Shown: one piece after another, positions 44,426-53,934 of the stretch
Layout of the letters: the number at the start of each line of letters is the position of its first letter
How positions within the stretch are numbered: the stretch's first letter is position 1
Assembly: GCF_003086295.3 (NCBI RefSeq)
Contig: NC_092038.1
Coordinates: 125,205,518 to 125,269,517 of the forward strand
DNA from: Arachis hypogaea
Lineage: Eukaryota > Streptophyta > Magnoliopsida > Fabales > Fabaceae
Direction of reading: 5' to 3'
DNA length: 64,000 nucleotides
Translations under genes and position numbers: made by a program
The notes under the pieces: model-generated
Database searches by the model: none
The model's input: the letters and a program-made list of their open reading frames with translations, nothing else
Told to the model about the DNA's origin: nothing

Positions 44426-46741
44426 ATGAGCAGGAGCAAAGACAAAAGCATTCTTGTTGAGGCTGACCCTGAACCTGAAAGGACCTTGAAGCGAAAGCTA
44501 AGAGAAGCTAAGGCACAACTCTCTGTAGAGGACCTAACAGAAATTTTCAAACAAGAAGAACCCATGGCAGCCGAAAACAACAACAAAGCCAACAATGCAA
44601 GGAAGGTGCTGAGTGACTTTACTGCACCTACTCCTGACTTTTATGGGAGAAGCATCTGTATCCCTGCCATTGGAGCAAACAACTTTGAGCTTAAGCCTCA
44701 ATTAGTTTCTCTGATGCAACAGAATTGCAAGTTCCATGGACTTCCATTGGAAGATCCTCATCAGTTTTTAGCTGAGTTCTTGCAAATCTGTGACACTGTC
44801 AAGACTAATGGGGTTGACCCTGAGGTCTACAGACTTATGCTATTCCCTTTTGCTGTAAGAGACAGAGCTAGGACATGGTTGGACTCACAACCTAAAGAAA
44901 GCCTGAACTCTTGGGAAAAGCTAGTCAATGCCTTATTGGCAAAGTTCTTTCCACCTCAAAAATTGAGTAAGCTTAGAGTGGAAGTCCAAACCTTCAGACA
45001 GAAGGAAGGTGAATCCCTCTATGAAGCTTGGGAAAGATACAAACAATTAATCAGAAAGTGTCCCTCTGACATGCTTTCTGAATGGAGCATCATAGGTATT
45101 TTCTATGATGGTCTGTCTGAACTGTCCAAGATGTCTTTGGATAGCTCTGCTGGAGGATCTCTTCATCTGAAGAAGACGCCTACAGAAGCTCAAGAGCTCA
45201 TTGAAATGGTTGCAAATAACCAATTCATGTACACTTCTGAAAGGAATCCTGTGAACAATGGGACGAATCAGAAGAAATGAATTCTTGAGATTGATACTCT
45301 GAATGCCATATTGGCTCAGAACAAAATATTGACTCAGCAAGTCAATATGATTTCTTAAAGTCTGTCTGGAATGCAAGCTGCACCAGGCAGTACTAAGGAC
45401 GCTTCATCTGAAGAAGAAGCTTATGATCCTGAGAACCCTTCAATGGAAGAGGTGAATTACATGGGAGAACCCTATGGAAACACCTATAACCCTTCATGGA
45501 GAAATCATCCAAATCTTTCATGGAAGGATCAACAGAGACCTCAACAAGGTTTCAACAACAATAATGGTGGAAGAAACAGGTTTAGCAATGGCAAGCCTTT
45601 TCCATCATCTTCTCAGCAACAGACAGAGAATTCTAAGCAGAGCCACTCTGACTTAGCAACCATGGTCTCTGATCTAATCAAAACCACTCAAAGTTTCATG
45701 ACTGAAACAAGGTCCTCCATTAGAAACTTGGAGGCACAAGTGGGTCAGCTGAGTAAGAAAATTACTGAACTCCCTCCTAGCACTCTTCTAAGTAATACAA
45801 AAGAGAATCTAAAAGGAGAGTGCAAGGCCTTTAACATGACCTACATGTCCGAATTTGGAGAGGAGGAAGAGGCATTGAGTGCCATTGAGGAAGGCCTCAA
45901 TGGACGTTCACTGGCCTCCAATGAGTTCCCTAAAGAGGGACCATGGGAATCTGAGACTCCCACTGAGACCATAGAGATTCCATTGGACTTACTTCTGCCA
46001 TACATGAGCTCTGATGAGTATTCTTCCTCTGATGAGGATGAGTATGTCACCGAAGAGCAAGTTGCTAAATACCTTGGAGCAATCATGAGGCTAAATGACA
46101 AGTTATTTGGTAATGAGACCTGGGAGGATGAACCCCCTTTGCTCACCAAAGAATTGGATGACTTGTCTAGGCAGAAACTACCTCAAAAGAGACAAGATCT
46201 TGGGAAGTTCTCAATACCTTGTGCCACAGGCACCATGACCTTCAAGAAGGCCTTGTGTGACCTAGGGTCAAGTGTAAACCTCATGCCTCTCTCTGTAATG
46301 GAGAAGCTAGGGATCTTTGAGGTACAAGCTGCAAGAATCTCACTAGAGATGGCAGACAATTCAAGAAAACAAGCTTATGGGCTTGTAGAGGATGTTCTGG
46401 TAAAGATTGAAGACCATTACATCCCCGTTGATTTCATAGTCCTAGAGACTGGGAAGTGCATGGATGAATCCATCATCCTTGGCAGACCCTTCCTAGCCAC
46501 AACAAAGGTTGTGATTGATGTTGACAGAGGAGAATTGATCATTCAAATGAATGAAGAATCCTTTGTGTTTAAGGCTCAAGGATATCCCTCTGTCACCATG
46601 GAGAGGAAGCATGAAGAGCTTCTCTCAAAACAGAGTCAAACAGAGCCCCCACAGTCAAACTCTAAGTTTGGTGTTAGGAGGCCACAACCAAATTCTAAGT
46701 TTGGTGTTGGGAGGTTCCAACATTGCTCTGAGCATCTGTGA
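44426..46741 (+). pseudogene. gag-protease ORF of element B with two in-frame stops
   Basis: One frame runs from ATG 44426 (MSRSKDKSILVEADPEPERT) to TGA at 46739-46741, about 770 codons. It is broken only by TGA at 45278-45280 and TAA at 45356-45358; element A has sense codons at both places. Gag residues about 85-290 include LEDPHQFLAEFLQICDTVKT and FFPPQKLSKLRVEVQTFRQK (plant retrotransposon gag fold). There is no CCHC knuckle. The protease-like region has [19 protein letters not shown] and IILGRPFLATTKVVIDVDRG. The C-terminus carries two SKFGV repeats encoded by CTAAGTTTGGTGT. No reverse transcriptase follows. Termination would release gag alone unless the stops are read through. Confidence 0.85.
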
Positions 46742-46946
46742 GGCTCCATGAGAGCCCACTGTCAAGCTACTGACATTAAAGAAGCGCTTGTTGGGAGGCA
46801 ACCCAATGTTATATTTATCTATTTTTTTCTTTGTTATTTTATGTTTTCTATAGGTTGATGATCATGAGAAGTCACAAAATCAATTGAAAAAACAAAAATA
46901 GAATGAAAAACAGAAAGAAAATAGCACACCCTGGAGGAAGAACCTG

Positions 46947-47118
46947 CTGGCGTTTAAACGCCAGTAAGGGCAGCAAATGGGCGTTTAACGCCCAGTCTGG
47001 CACCATTCTGGGCGTTTAACTCCAGAAAGGGGCACCAGACTGGCGTTAAACGCCAGGAAATGGCAAGAAGTTGGCGTTAAACGCCATAAATGGGCACCAG
47101 TCCGGCGTTTAACGCCAA
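46947..47118 (+). repeat. 31-bp-period palindrome array in element B interior
   Basis: Six units have GGCG cores at 46949, 46980, 47011, 47042, 47073 and 47104, every step exactly 31 bp. Units include CTGGCGTTTAAACGCCAG, TGGGCGTTTAACGCCCA and CTGGCGTTAAACGCCAG. Spacers are about 14 bp and differ in sequence. The position, between gag-protease and the ORF3 promoter region, matches element A. Confidence 0.9.
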
Positions 47119-47420
47119 AATTGGCATAGAGAGCATTTTTGCTCGCCACTTGGTGCAGGGATGACTTTTCCTTGACACCTCAGGATCTGTGGACCCCACA
47201 GGATCCCCACCTACCCCACCACTCTCTCTCTTCTTCACCCATTCACCAATCACCTCCACACCTCTTCCCCAAAAATCCCTCACCTATCAAATTCCATCTT
47301 TCTCTTCACCACTCACATCCATCCTTCATAAAACCCCACCCACCTCACCATTCAAATTCAAACCACTTTCCCTCCCAAACCCACCCTCACATAGCCGAAC
47401 CTTACCCCTCTCTCCAATCC

Positions 47421-47428
47421 TATATAAA
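47421..47428 (+). promoter_or_regulatory. Putative internal TATA box for ORF3 of element B
   Basis: TATATAAA in a pyrimidine-rich stretch, 193 bp upstream of the ORF3 ATG, conserved with element A (31991). Confidence 0.5.
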
Positions 47429-47548
47429 CCCATCTTCACCCCTTCATTTTCACACAACCTAAACACTACTTCTCCCCCTTTGGCCGAACCACATAGCCAC
47501 CTCCATCTCCTCTATTTCTTCTTCTTCTACTCTCTTCTGTCTTCTTTT

Positions 47549-47583
47549 GCTCGAGGACGAGCAAACCTTCTAAGTTTGGTGTG
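47549..47583 (+). promoter_or_regulatory. Stem-loop plus CTAAGTTTGGTGTG before ORF3 (element B)
   Basis: GCTCG-AGGA-CGAGC stem-loop, followed by CTAAGTTTGGTGTG at 47570-47583, 38 bp before the ORF3 ATG. Confidence 0.6.
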
Positions 47584-47620
47584 ATAAAAGCATTGCTTTT
47601 TGTTTTTTTCATAACCATTT

Positions 47621-48132
47621 ATGGCACCTAAGGCCAGAGAAACCTCTAGAAAGAGGAAAGGGAAGGCAAAAGCTTCCACCTCCGAGTCATGGGAGATGGA
47701 GAGATTCATCTCAAGGGTGCATCATGACCACTTCTATGAAGTTGTGGCCATGAAGAAGGTGATCCCTAAGGTCCCTTTCAAACTCAAAAAAGGTCAACTT
47801 TGATCAAAGGTTGGACCAAGTCCTCATGGATACCACTAAGAAAAGGATGGAGTAAATAAGAGAATCCCACTCATCATGAAATCCCTGAGATGCCTCAAGG
47901 GATGCACTTTCCTCCACAACACTATTGGGAGCAAATAAACACCTCCCTAGGAGAATTGAGTTCCAACATGGGACAACTAAGGGTGGAGCACCAAGAACAT
48001 TCCATTCTCCTCCATGAAATTAGAGAAGATCAAAGAATCATGAGAGAGGAGCAACAAAGGCAAGGAAGAGACATTGAGGAGCTCAAGCACTCCATAAGAT
48101 CTTCAAGAGGAAGAACAAGCCGCCATCACTAA
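47621..48132 (+). pseudogene. ORF3 of element B, internally deleted
   Basis: The start (MAPKARETSRKRKGKAKAST) and the C-terminal coiled coil (REEQQRQGRDIEELKHSI) match ORF3 of element A. Two internal blocks are missing: about 265 bp after KVPFKLKK and about 345 bp before a remnant of TKKRM. The central plant-transposon domain is lost and the frame is shifted, with stops at about 47803 and 47853. The C-terminal segment stays open from 47890 to 48132. Confidence 0.8.
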
Positions 48133-49070
48133 GGTGGACCCGTTCTTTAATCTCCTTGTCCTTTATTTTCCTGTTTTTCGAAAATTATGCTTTATGCTTT
48201 ATTTATGTTTGTGTCTTATGATCATTAGTGTCTTAGTGTATATGCCTTAAAGTTATGAATATCCTATGAATCCATCACCTTTCTTAAATGAAAACTGTTT
48301 TTATTACAAAAGAACAAGAAGTGCATGATTTCGAATTCATCCTTAAAACTAGCTTAATTATTTTGATGTGGTGATAATACTTTTTGTTTTCTGAATGTAT
48401 GCTTGAACAGTGCATATGTCTTTCGAATTTGTTGTTCAAGAATGTTAAAATTGTTGGCTCTTGAAAGAATAATGAAAAAGGAGAAATGTTACTAAGGATC
48501 TGAAAAATCATCAAATTGATTCTTGAAGCAAGAAAAAGCAGTGAAAAGCTTGTAGAAAAAAAAAGAGAGTATATGCGAAAAAAAAGAGAAGAAAGAGAGG
48601 AAAAAGAAAAAGAAAAAAGTAATAAAGCTATGATCCAAGGCAAAAATAGTGTGCTTAAGAACCCTGGACAACTCTAATTGGGGACTCTAGCAAAGCTGAG
48701 TCACAATCTGAAAAGGTTCACCCAGTTATGTGTCTGTGACATGTATGTATCCGGTGGTAATACTGGAAAACAGAGTGCTTTGGGCCACGGCCAAGACTCA
48801 TAAAGTAGCTGTGTTCAAGAATCAACATACTTAACTAGGAGAATCAATAACACTATCTGAATTCTGAGTTCCTATAGATGCCAATCATTCTGAACCTCAA
48901 AGGATAAAGTGAGATGGCAAAACTGTTCAGAGGCAAAAAGCTACTAGTCCCGCTCATCTAATTGGAGCTAAGTTTCATTGATAGTTTGGAATTTATAGTA
49001 TATTCTCTTCTTTTTATCCTATTTGATTTTCAGTTGCTTGGGGACAAGCAACAATTTAAGTTTGGTGTTG
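48133..49070 (+). other. 3' non-coding region of element B
   Basis: Homologous to 33344-34440 in element A. An A/G-rich tract lies at about 48560-48625. It ends with the stem-loop (49036-49049) and TTAAGTTTGGTGTTG (49056-49070) directly against the 3' LTR. Confidence 0.6.
49036..49070 (+). promoter_or_regulatory. Stem-loop plus TTAAGTTTGGTGTTG at the PPT position (element B)
   Basis: Identical to the element A signal (34406-34440), although the surrounding sequences have diverged. Confidence 0.6.
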
Positions 49071-50655
49071 TGATGAGCAGATAATTTATACGCTTTTTGG
49101 CATTATGTTTTAGTTAGTTTTTAGTATATTTTTATTAGTTTTTAGTCAAAATTCACTTTTATGGACTTTACTATGAGTTTGTGTGTTTTTTTTGTGATTT
49201 CAGGTATTTTCTGGCTGAAATTGAGGGACTTGAGTAAAAATCTGATTCAGAGGCTGAAAAGGACTGCAGATGCTGTTGGATTCTGACCTCCCTGCACTCG
49301 AAGTGGATTTTCTGGAGCTACAGAAGCCCAATTGGCGCGCTCTCAACGACGTTGGAAAGTAGACATCCTGGGCTTTCCAGCAATGTATAATAGTTCATAC
49401 TTTACTCGAGATTTGATGGCCCAAACCGGCGTTCTAAATCAGCTCAAAACTGCCCGGCGTTAAACGCCGGAACTGGTACAAGAATGGGAGTTAAACGCCC
49501 AAACTGGCATAAAAGCTGGCGTTTAACTCCAAGAGAAGTCTCTACACGAAAATGCTTTAATGTTCAGCCCAAGCACACACCAAGTGGGCCCGGAAGTGGA
49601 TTTTTATGTCATTTATTCATCCTTGTAAACCCTAGGCTACTAGTTCTCTATAAATAGGACCTTTTGCTATTGTATTTTCATCTTTGGACGTTTAGTTCTT
49701 AGATCATGGGGGCTGGCCTCACGGGCATGTCTGGACATTGTTCTTATGTATTTTCAACGGTGGAGTTTCTACACACCATAGATTAAGGTGTGGAGCTCTG
49801 CTGTACCTCGAGTATTAATGCAATTACTATTGTTCTTCTATTCAATTCAGCTTGTTCTTATTCCAAGATATTCATTTGCACCCAAGAACATGATGAATGT
49901 GATGATTATGTGACACTCATCATCATTCTCACTTATGAACGAGTGCCTGACAACCACTTCTGTTCTACAAGCAAACAAGGCTTGAATGTTTATCTCTTGG
50001 ATCCCTTAATCGGAATCTTCGTGGTATAAGCTAGACCTGATGGCGGCATTCAAGAGAATCCGGAAGGTCTAAACCTTGTCTGTGGTATTCTGAGTAGGAT
50101 TCAATGATTGAATGACTGTGACGAGCTTCAAACTCGCGATTGTGGGGCGTTAGTGACAGACGCAAAAGAATCACTGGATTCTATTCCGACATGATCGAGA
50201 ACCGACAGCTGAATAGCCATGCCGTGACAGGGTGCGTTGAACATTTTCACTGAGAGGATGGGAGGTAGCCACTAACAATGGTGAAACACTACATACAGCT
50301 TACCATGGAAAGGAGTAAGAAGGATTGGATGAAGACAGTAGGAAAGCAGAGAGACGGAAGGGACAAAGCATCTCCATACGCTTATCTGAAATTCTTACCA
50401 ATGAATTACATAAGTATCTCTATCTTTATCTTTATGTTTCATACATCATCCATAACCATTTGAGTTTGCCTGACTAATATTTACAAGGTGACCATAGCTT
50501 GCTTCATACCAACAATCTCCGTGGGATCGACCCTTACTCGCGTAAGGTTTATTACTTGGACGACCCAGTACACTTGCTGGTTAGTTGTGCGAAGTTGTGA
50601 TAAAGAGTTGAGATTACAATTGTGCGTACCATGTTGATGGCGCCATTGATGATCA
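49071..50655 (+). repeat. 3' LTR of element B
   Basis: 1,585 bp, from TGATGAGCAG to GATGATCA, followed by the TACTC duplication. Its palindrome array is at 49454-49532 (units at 49454, 49485 and 49516) and its TATA box at 49649. Confidence 0.9.
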
Positions 50656-50704
50656 TACTCTCCATTAATTTGGGAAGTAATTACTTGATAGTCGCTGAAA
50701 ATTA

Positions 50705-50986
50705 TCACCTTGCTAGCGCCATCTTCTTGGCGTCTTTTAACCCTGCGATTAGAGCTTCATATTCAGCATGGTTATTGGAAACAGGGAACTCAAATTTTAA
50801 GGATACTTCTATTTGTATTCCCTCTTGATTGATCAGTATTATACCAGCTCCGCTTCCAACCATATTGGATAATCCATCCACATATATCTCCCAGGTTGTG
50901 GATGCATCTTCTAGGTCACCTGCATATTCTGCTATGGAGTCGGTGAGGTATTGAGTTTTGATTGCAGTCCGAGTTTCGTAATTCAA
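50705..50986 (-). pseudogene. RNase H remnant of element C
   Basis: The minus-strand frame contains WEIYVDGLSNMVGSGAGIIL (first catalytic Asp in YVDG), IEVSLKFEFPVSNNHAEYEA (catalytic Glu) and LIAGLKDAKKMALAR. The NNxAEYEALIAG signature is that of the archaeal-like RNase H found in the Tat lineage of Ty3-gypsy (family knowledge). Downstream coding is cut at 50660 by element B and continues beyond it at 41130. Confidence 0.8.
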
Positions 50987-51297
50987 ATCGAACTTGGATA
51001 GCTCTATAGTTCATTGAACCATTCTACCCACAATATCTATTTTCTGAAGGATTTGCTTAATGGGTTGGTTCGTTCGAACTCTTATGGTGTGAGCTTGAAA
51101 ATAAGGTCGTAGCCTTCTAGACACTACAATTAAGGCATATGCAAATTTTTCAAGTTTTTGGTACCTCAATTTAGGGCCTTCTAGCGCCTTACTAGCAAAC
51201 TAGATAGGATGCTATCTGACCTCATCTTCCTGTATTAAGGGTGATGCCACAGCTTTCTTAGCGATAGCTAAATACAATATGAGCTCTTCCCCTTCTT

Positions 51298-51730
51298 TCA
51301 GCTGAGCTCTTCATATTCAGGAGCCCATTCGAATTGATATTCTCTTCTAAGTAGCGAAAAAAGTGGTAAGGATCTTAATGCTGATCCTGCCAAGAATCTC
51401 GATAGAGCTGCAAGTCTTTCGTTTAATTGCTGAACTTCTTTTAAACAAGTTGGGCTCTGAATTTCTAGGATTGTTCTACACTTATCGGGGTTGGCTTCAA
51501 TTCCCCTTTGTGTTATCATAAATCCTAAAATTTTTTCTGCTTCCATTATGAAGGCGCACTTAGTGGGATTTAATCTCATCCCGTACCTTCTTATGGTGTT
51601 GAAGTCTTGTGAGAGGTGCAAACACCTTATTCATCAAACTTTGATAGGTGGCTCCTGAATTTTTTAATCCAAATAGCATCACCACGTTGCAGTAGTTTGC
51701 TTTAGGCGTGATGAAGGATGTATTATTGCT
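51298..51730 (-). pseudogene. Reverse transcriptase remnant of element C, catalytic block deleted
   Basis: The minus-strand frames show ITPKANYCNVVMLFGLKNSG followed by ATYQSLMNKVFA (RT fingers/palm) and, after a frame change near 51620, HLSQDFNTIRRYGMRLNPTK, then CAFIMEAEKILGFMITQRGI and RFLAGSALRSLPLFSLLRR. The YVDD catalytic segment that belongs between NKVF and the FNTIRRY block is absent, so about 30 codons are deleted. The upstream end joins a gag-like acidic stub almost directly, which implies a second large deletion. Confidence 0.8.
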
Positions 51731-51827
51731 TGGTCGTTATTGACCGCGTCCTGATGCTCTTGGTCGGACTCAGATGCAGTGTGTCCGTCTTCATGCTGGT
51801 CGTCCACCATTGTGCATTGATCTTCGA

Positions 51828-51845
51828 GTCCTTGCAACGGCGCCA
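51828..51845 (-). other. Primer-binding site of element C
   Basis: TGGCGCCGTTGCAAGGAC on the minus strand, one base after the LTR end. Confidence 0.6.
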
Positions 51846-51846
51846 A

Positions 51847-52334
51847 TGTTTCAGGGGTTACTTGAAACTAGACTGATTGGGCTCGAATGTGTGGCCCAAA
51901 CGTTAGAAAGAGAGGGCCCTAGACTGGTTCGCGTCCGTGAACCGCCTTTTGAGTTGTTTGTATGCTTGAATAGGAGGGGGTGGTACCTGCAAGACATTCT
52001 GATGCCTAAGTCAGCAAGGGGTTAAGCAGGTTTAGAATATTTAAACTTTTAGATACCTGAGAGGTGTCAATGTTTTTATAGGTGACGTGCCAATAACCAC
52101 CATTAGAATAGTTCCATTTTCAATGATGGATAACTGTCCTTTTATATTAGGGTTGTTGAAATTTTCTTTTTAGAAGTGGGAGAAAGATTTATAGAGGTAA
52201 TTATTCACTTAGATAAGTGATGTCGAGTCCGACTTTATGAAGAAAATCGGATAAGCGGTGAATGCCAACTTGCTAGATTGGACTTTTTACCTTAATTTAA
52301 GCTTTGACTAATTATTTAAGGTACGATATGAGCA
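51847..52334 (-). repeat. 5' LTR of element C
   Basis: 488 bp on the minus strand, from TGCTCATATC (at 52334) to CTGAAACA (at 51847), followed directly by the primer site. The ACAAT duplication follows at 52335-52339. Confidence 0.85.
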
Positions 52335-52339
52335 ACAAT

Positions 52340-53309
52340 ATATATAATAATTATTAATTTAAATAAAATATAAAAAATATTTATTTATTAATTTTTGTGA
52401 ATTTATAAATATACAAATACTTATTAAAAATTTGTAATCCAACTTTATTAATATGCGGATCAAATTGAATTCGATTCGATAATCTTACTAATTAGATTAA
52501 TATTCGTAATCTTTGAGTCGGATTAAACATTGAAAAGATGAGAAACAACAATCAAAGTAACGTTTCACTTGCTTGGTTAACAATGTTATGATTATATATA
52601 TATATATATTTGGTGTACGTGGAAGCAGGGACATACGGGTGAGTGGAGGTCTCGGTCTCTTCAATTTTTTTAAAAAAATAATAATAATAAGTTATTAAAT
52701 ATGATTTAATGTTTTTAAAAAATTTATTTAATATTTAATTTAGTATAAATAAGAGTAAAGTATATTTTTTTTTTGAAATTTAATAAAAGTTTTAAAAATA
52801 TTCTTAAATTTTATTTTGTTTCAATGTTGTTTTATAAATTTTTTATTTGCATAAAAAATATATTTTTAACAGCTAATTTTTTAAAAAATTTAAGACCGGT
52901 TCAACAACAATTTTATAAGAACAACCACTCGACACAAGTAAATCAAACATAATTTTCATGCATTATTATTAGATTGGTCTTAAATTTTTTGAAAATTTAG
53001 CCGTCGAGTATATATATGATGCAAATTAAAAACTTTTGGACAAAATTAAAATAAAATAAAACTTATGGATATTTTTAAAACTTTTGTCAAACTTCAAGAA
53101 TAAAAGTATACTTTATCTTATAAATAATAGTCTTGTCCAACTTAAATATTAATGATTTCTAATATCTACAAAGTAAGTAACAATATTAAAAAAATATGAA
53201 AAAGATATTATTACTAATATTTTTTATTTAAATAAAATATTTTAAATCCATAAAGTAGATTCTTTTTTCTTGTAATCGCCTTTTTTTATTTATTTGGTAT
53301 TAATTCTCT
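52340..53309. other. AT-rich DNA right of the nest
   Basis: There is no gene. About 52620-52670 holds a GC-richer word (GGTGAGTGGAGGTCTCGGTCT) of the kind seen at one end of plant hAT elements. It may belong to the transposase remnant that follows. Confidence 0.4.
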
Positions 53310-53490
53310 CTATTTCAACTACTACAACTGAAAGATCTTTTTTAGCTATGAATATTGTGAAGAATGACTAAAAAACAAAATGAAAGATGAATTTTTTATT
53401 AATTATCTTTTAATTATATTGAAAAAAAAATTGTTAAAAAATTTGACACAAATTCTATTATCGATAAATTTTATAATATCAAGAATCGAC
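53310..53490 (+). pseudogene. hAT transposase C-terminal remnant (TTF-type zinc-finger protein)
   Basis: Translated fragments read TTTTERSFLAMNIVKND, then a stop, then MKDEFFINYLLIILKKKLL. They correspond to the hAT dimerisation region of plant TTF-type zinc-finger transposases (pattern ERSFSAMNIVKNRLRN, then MxDEFLxDCLVxYIEKEI). Several stops and AT-drift mark it as dead. The rest of the transposase is not recognisable to the left. Confidence 0.6.
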
Positions 53491-53934
53491 TACTTTATTA
53501 ATAAAAAGTATACACATATTTTTTACACTTTAAAATATATTTTCTATCGGTATATTTTTATAATATATTTTATATTATATAATTTTTTGTATAATTTTTT
53601 AATATTATATATATCATTGACCTCTCATAATAATATTTCTGGATTTGTTTCTGCGTGAAAGCAACTCCTTATCATCTTCTTTGGACTCAATATTTACCAA
53701 TGCAACGAATTTCTTTTTGGCGATCACATAATTTATTTATATATCATCGTATATGTTAAAAGCGCAGTATGACAAAAATAAGTTATACCTAAAAGTATAT
53801 AGGACGTAGTTATATTATCAAATTCAAATATAAAAGTACACATGTTTTTATATATAAATGGACATTTTTAGGGTCTAATAGGGATTATTATTAATTAACT
53901 ATGATAGAAAAGCTAGCACAGCAGGGGAGCGTGC

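Larger units (their letters stand above)
41136..50655 (+). mobile_element. Element B: non-autonomous Athila-like LTR retrotransposon, relative of A
   Basis: A 9,520-bp plus-strand element is flanked by perfect TACTC duplications (41131-41135 and 50656-50660), inserted in element C between its RNase H and integrase. LTRs are 41136-42739 and 49071-50655. It has the same plan as element A: primer site, AT-rich leader, gag-protease, palindrome array, pyrimidine-rich promoter-like region, ORF3 (here deleted internally) and 3' stem-loop. It lacks reverse transcriptase and integrase. It is diverged from A in LTR and interior, so it is a separate subfamily. Its outer 3' LTR end is 15 bp shorter than the end predicted from the primer site. 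Confidence 0.9.
25128..52334 (-). mobile_element. Element C: old Ty3-gypsy (Tat-like) retrotransposon hosting elements A and B
   Basis: The outer element of the nest lies on the minus strand. A perfect ACAAT duplication flanks it (25123-25127 and 52335-52339). Its 5' LTR is 51847-52334; its 3' LTR is 25128-25558 joined to 36121-36188, split by element A. Without the two insertions it is about 7.1 kb. Minus-strand order is PBS (TGGCGCCGTTGC, 51828-51845), a stub of gag, RT, RNase H, integrase, then a 3' region carrying an ORF on the opposite strand, and a purine-rich tract (CTCAAGTAGGGGCAC, 36189-36203) beside the 3' LTR. The RNase H motif NNHAEYEALIAG and the antisense ORF suggest the Tat lineage. 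LTR copies differ clearly by eye and pol is broken, so C is older than A and B. Confidence 0.85.

Noticed and set aside
47139..47584. Plus-strand Pro/His/Ser-rich ORFs of 107 and 131 codons in element B
   Set aside because: They lie in the pyrimidine-rich ORF3 leader/promoter tract, where low complexity creates open frames. Element A has no matching ORF.
51774..52025. Plus-strand ORF of 83 codons across the LTR of element C
   Set aside because: It overlaps the primer site and LTR of a minus-strand element and has no domain; it is a chance frame.
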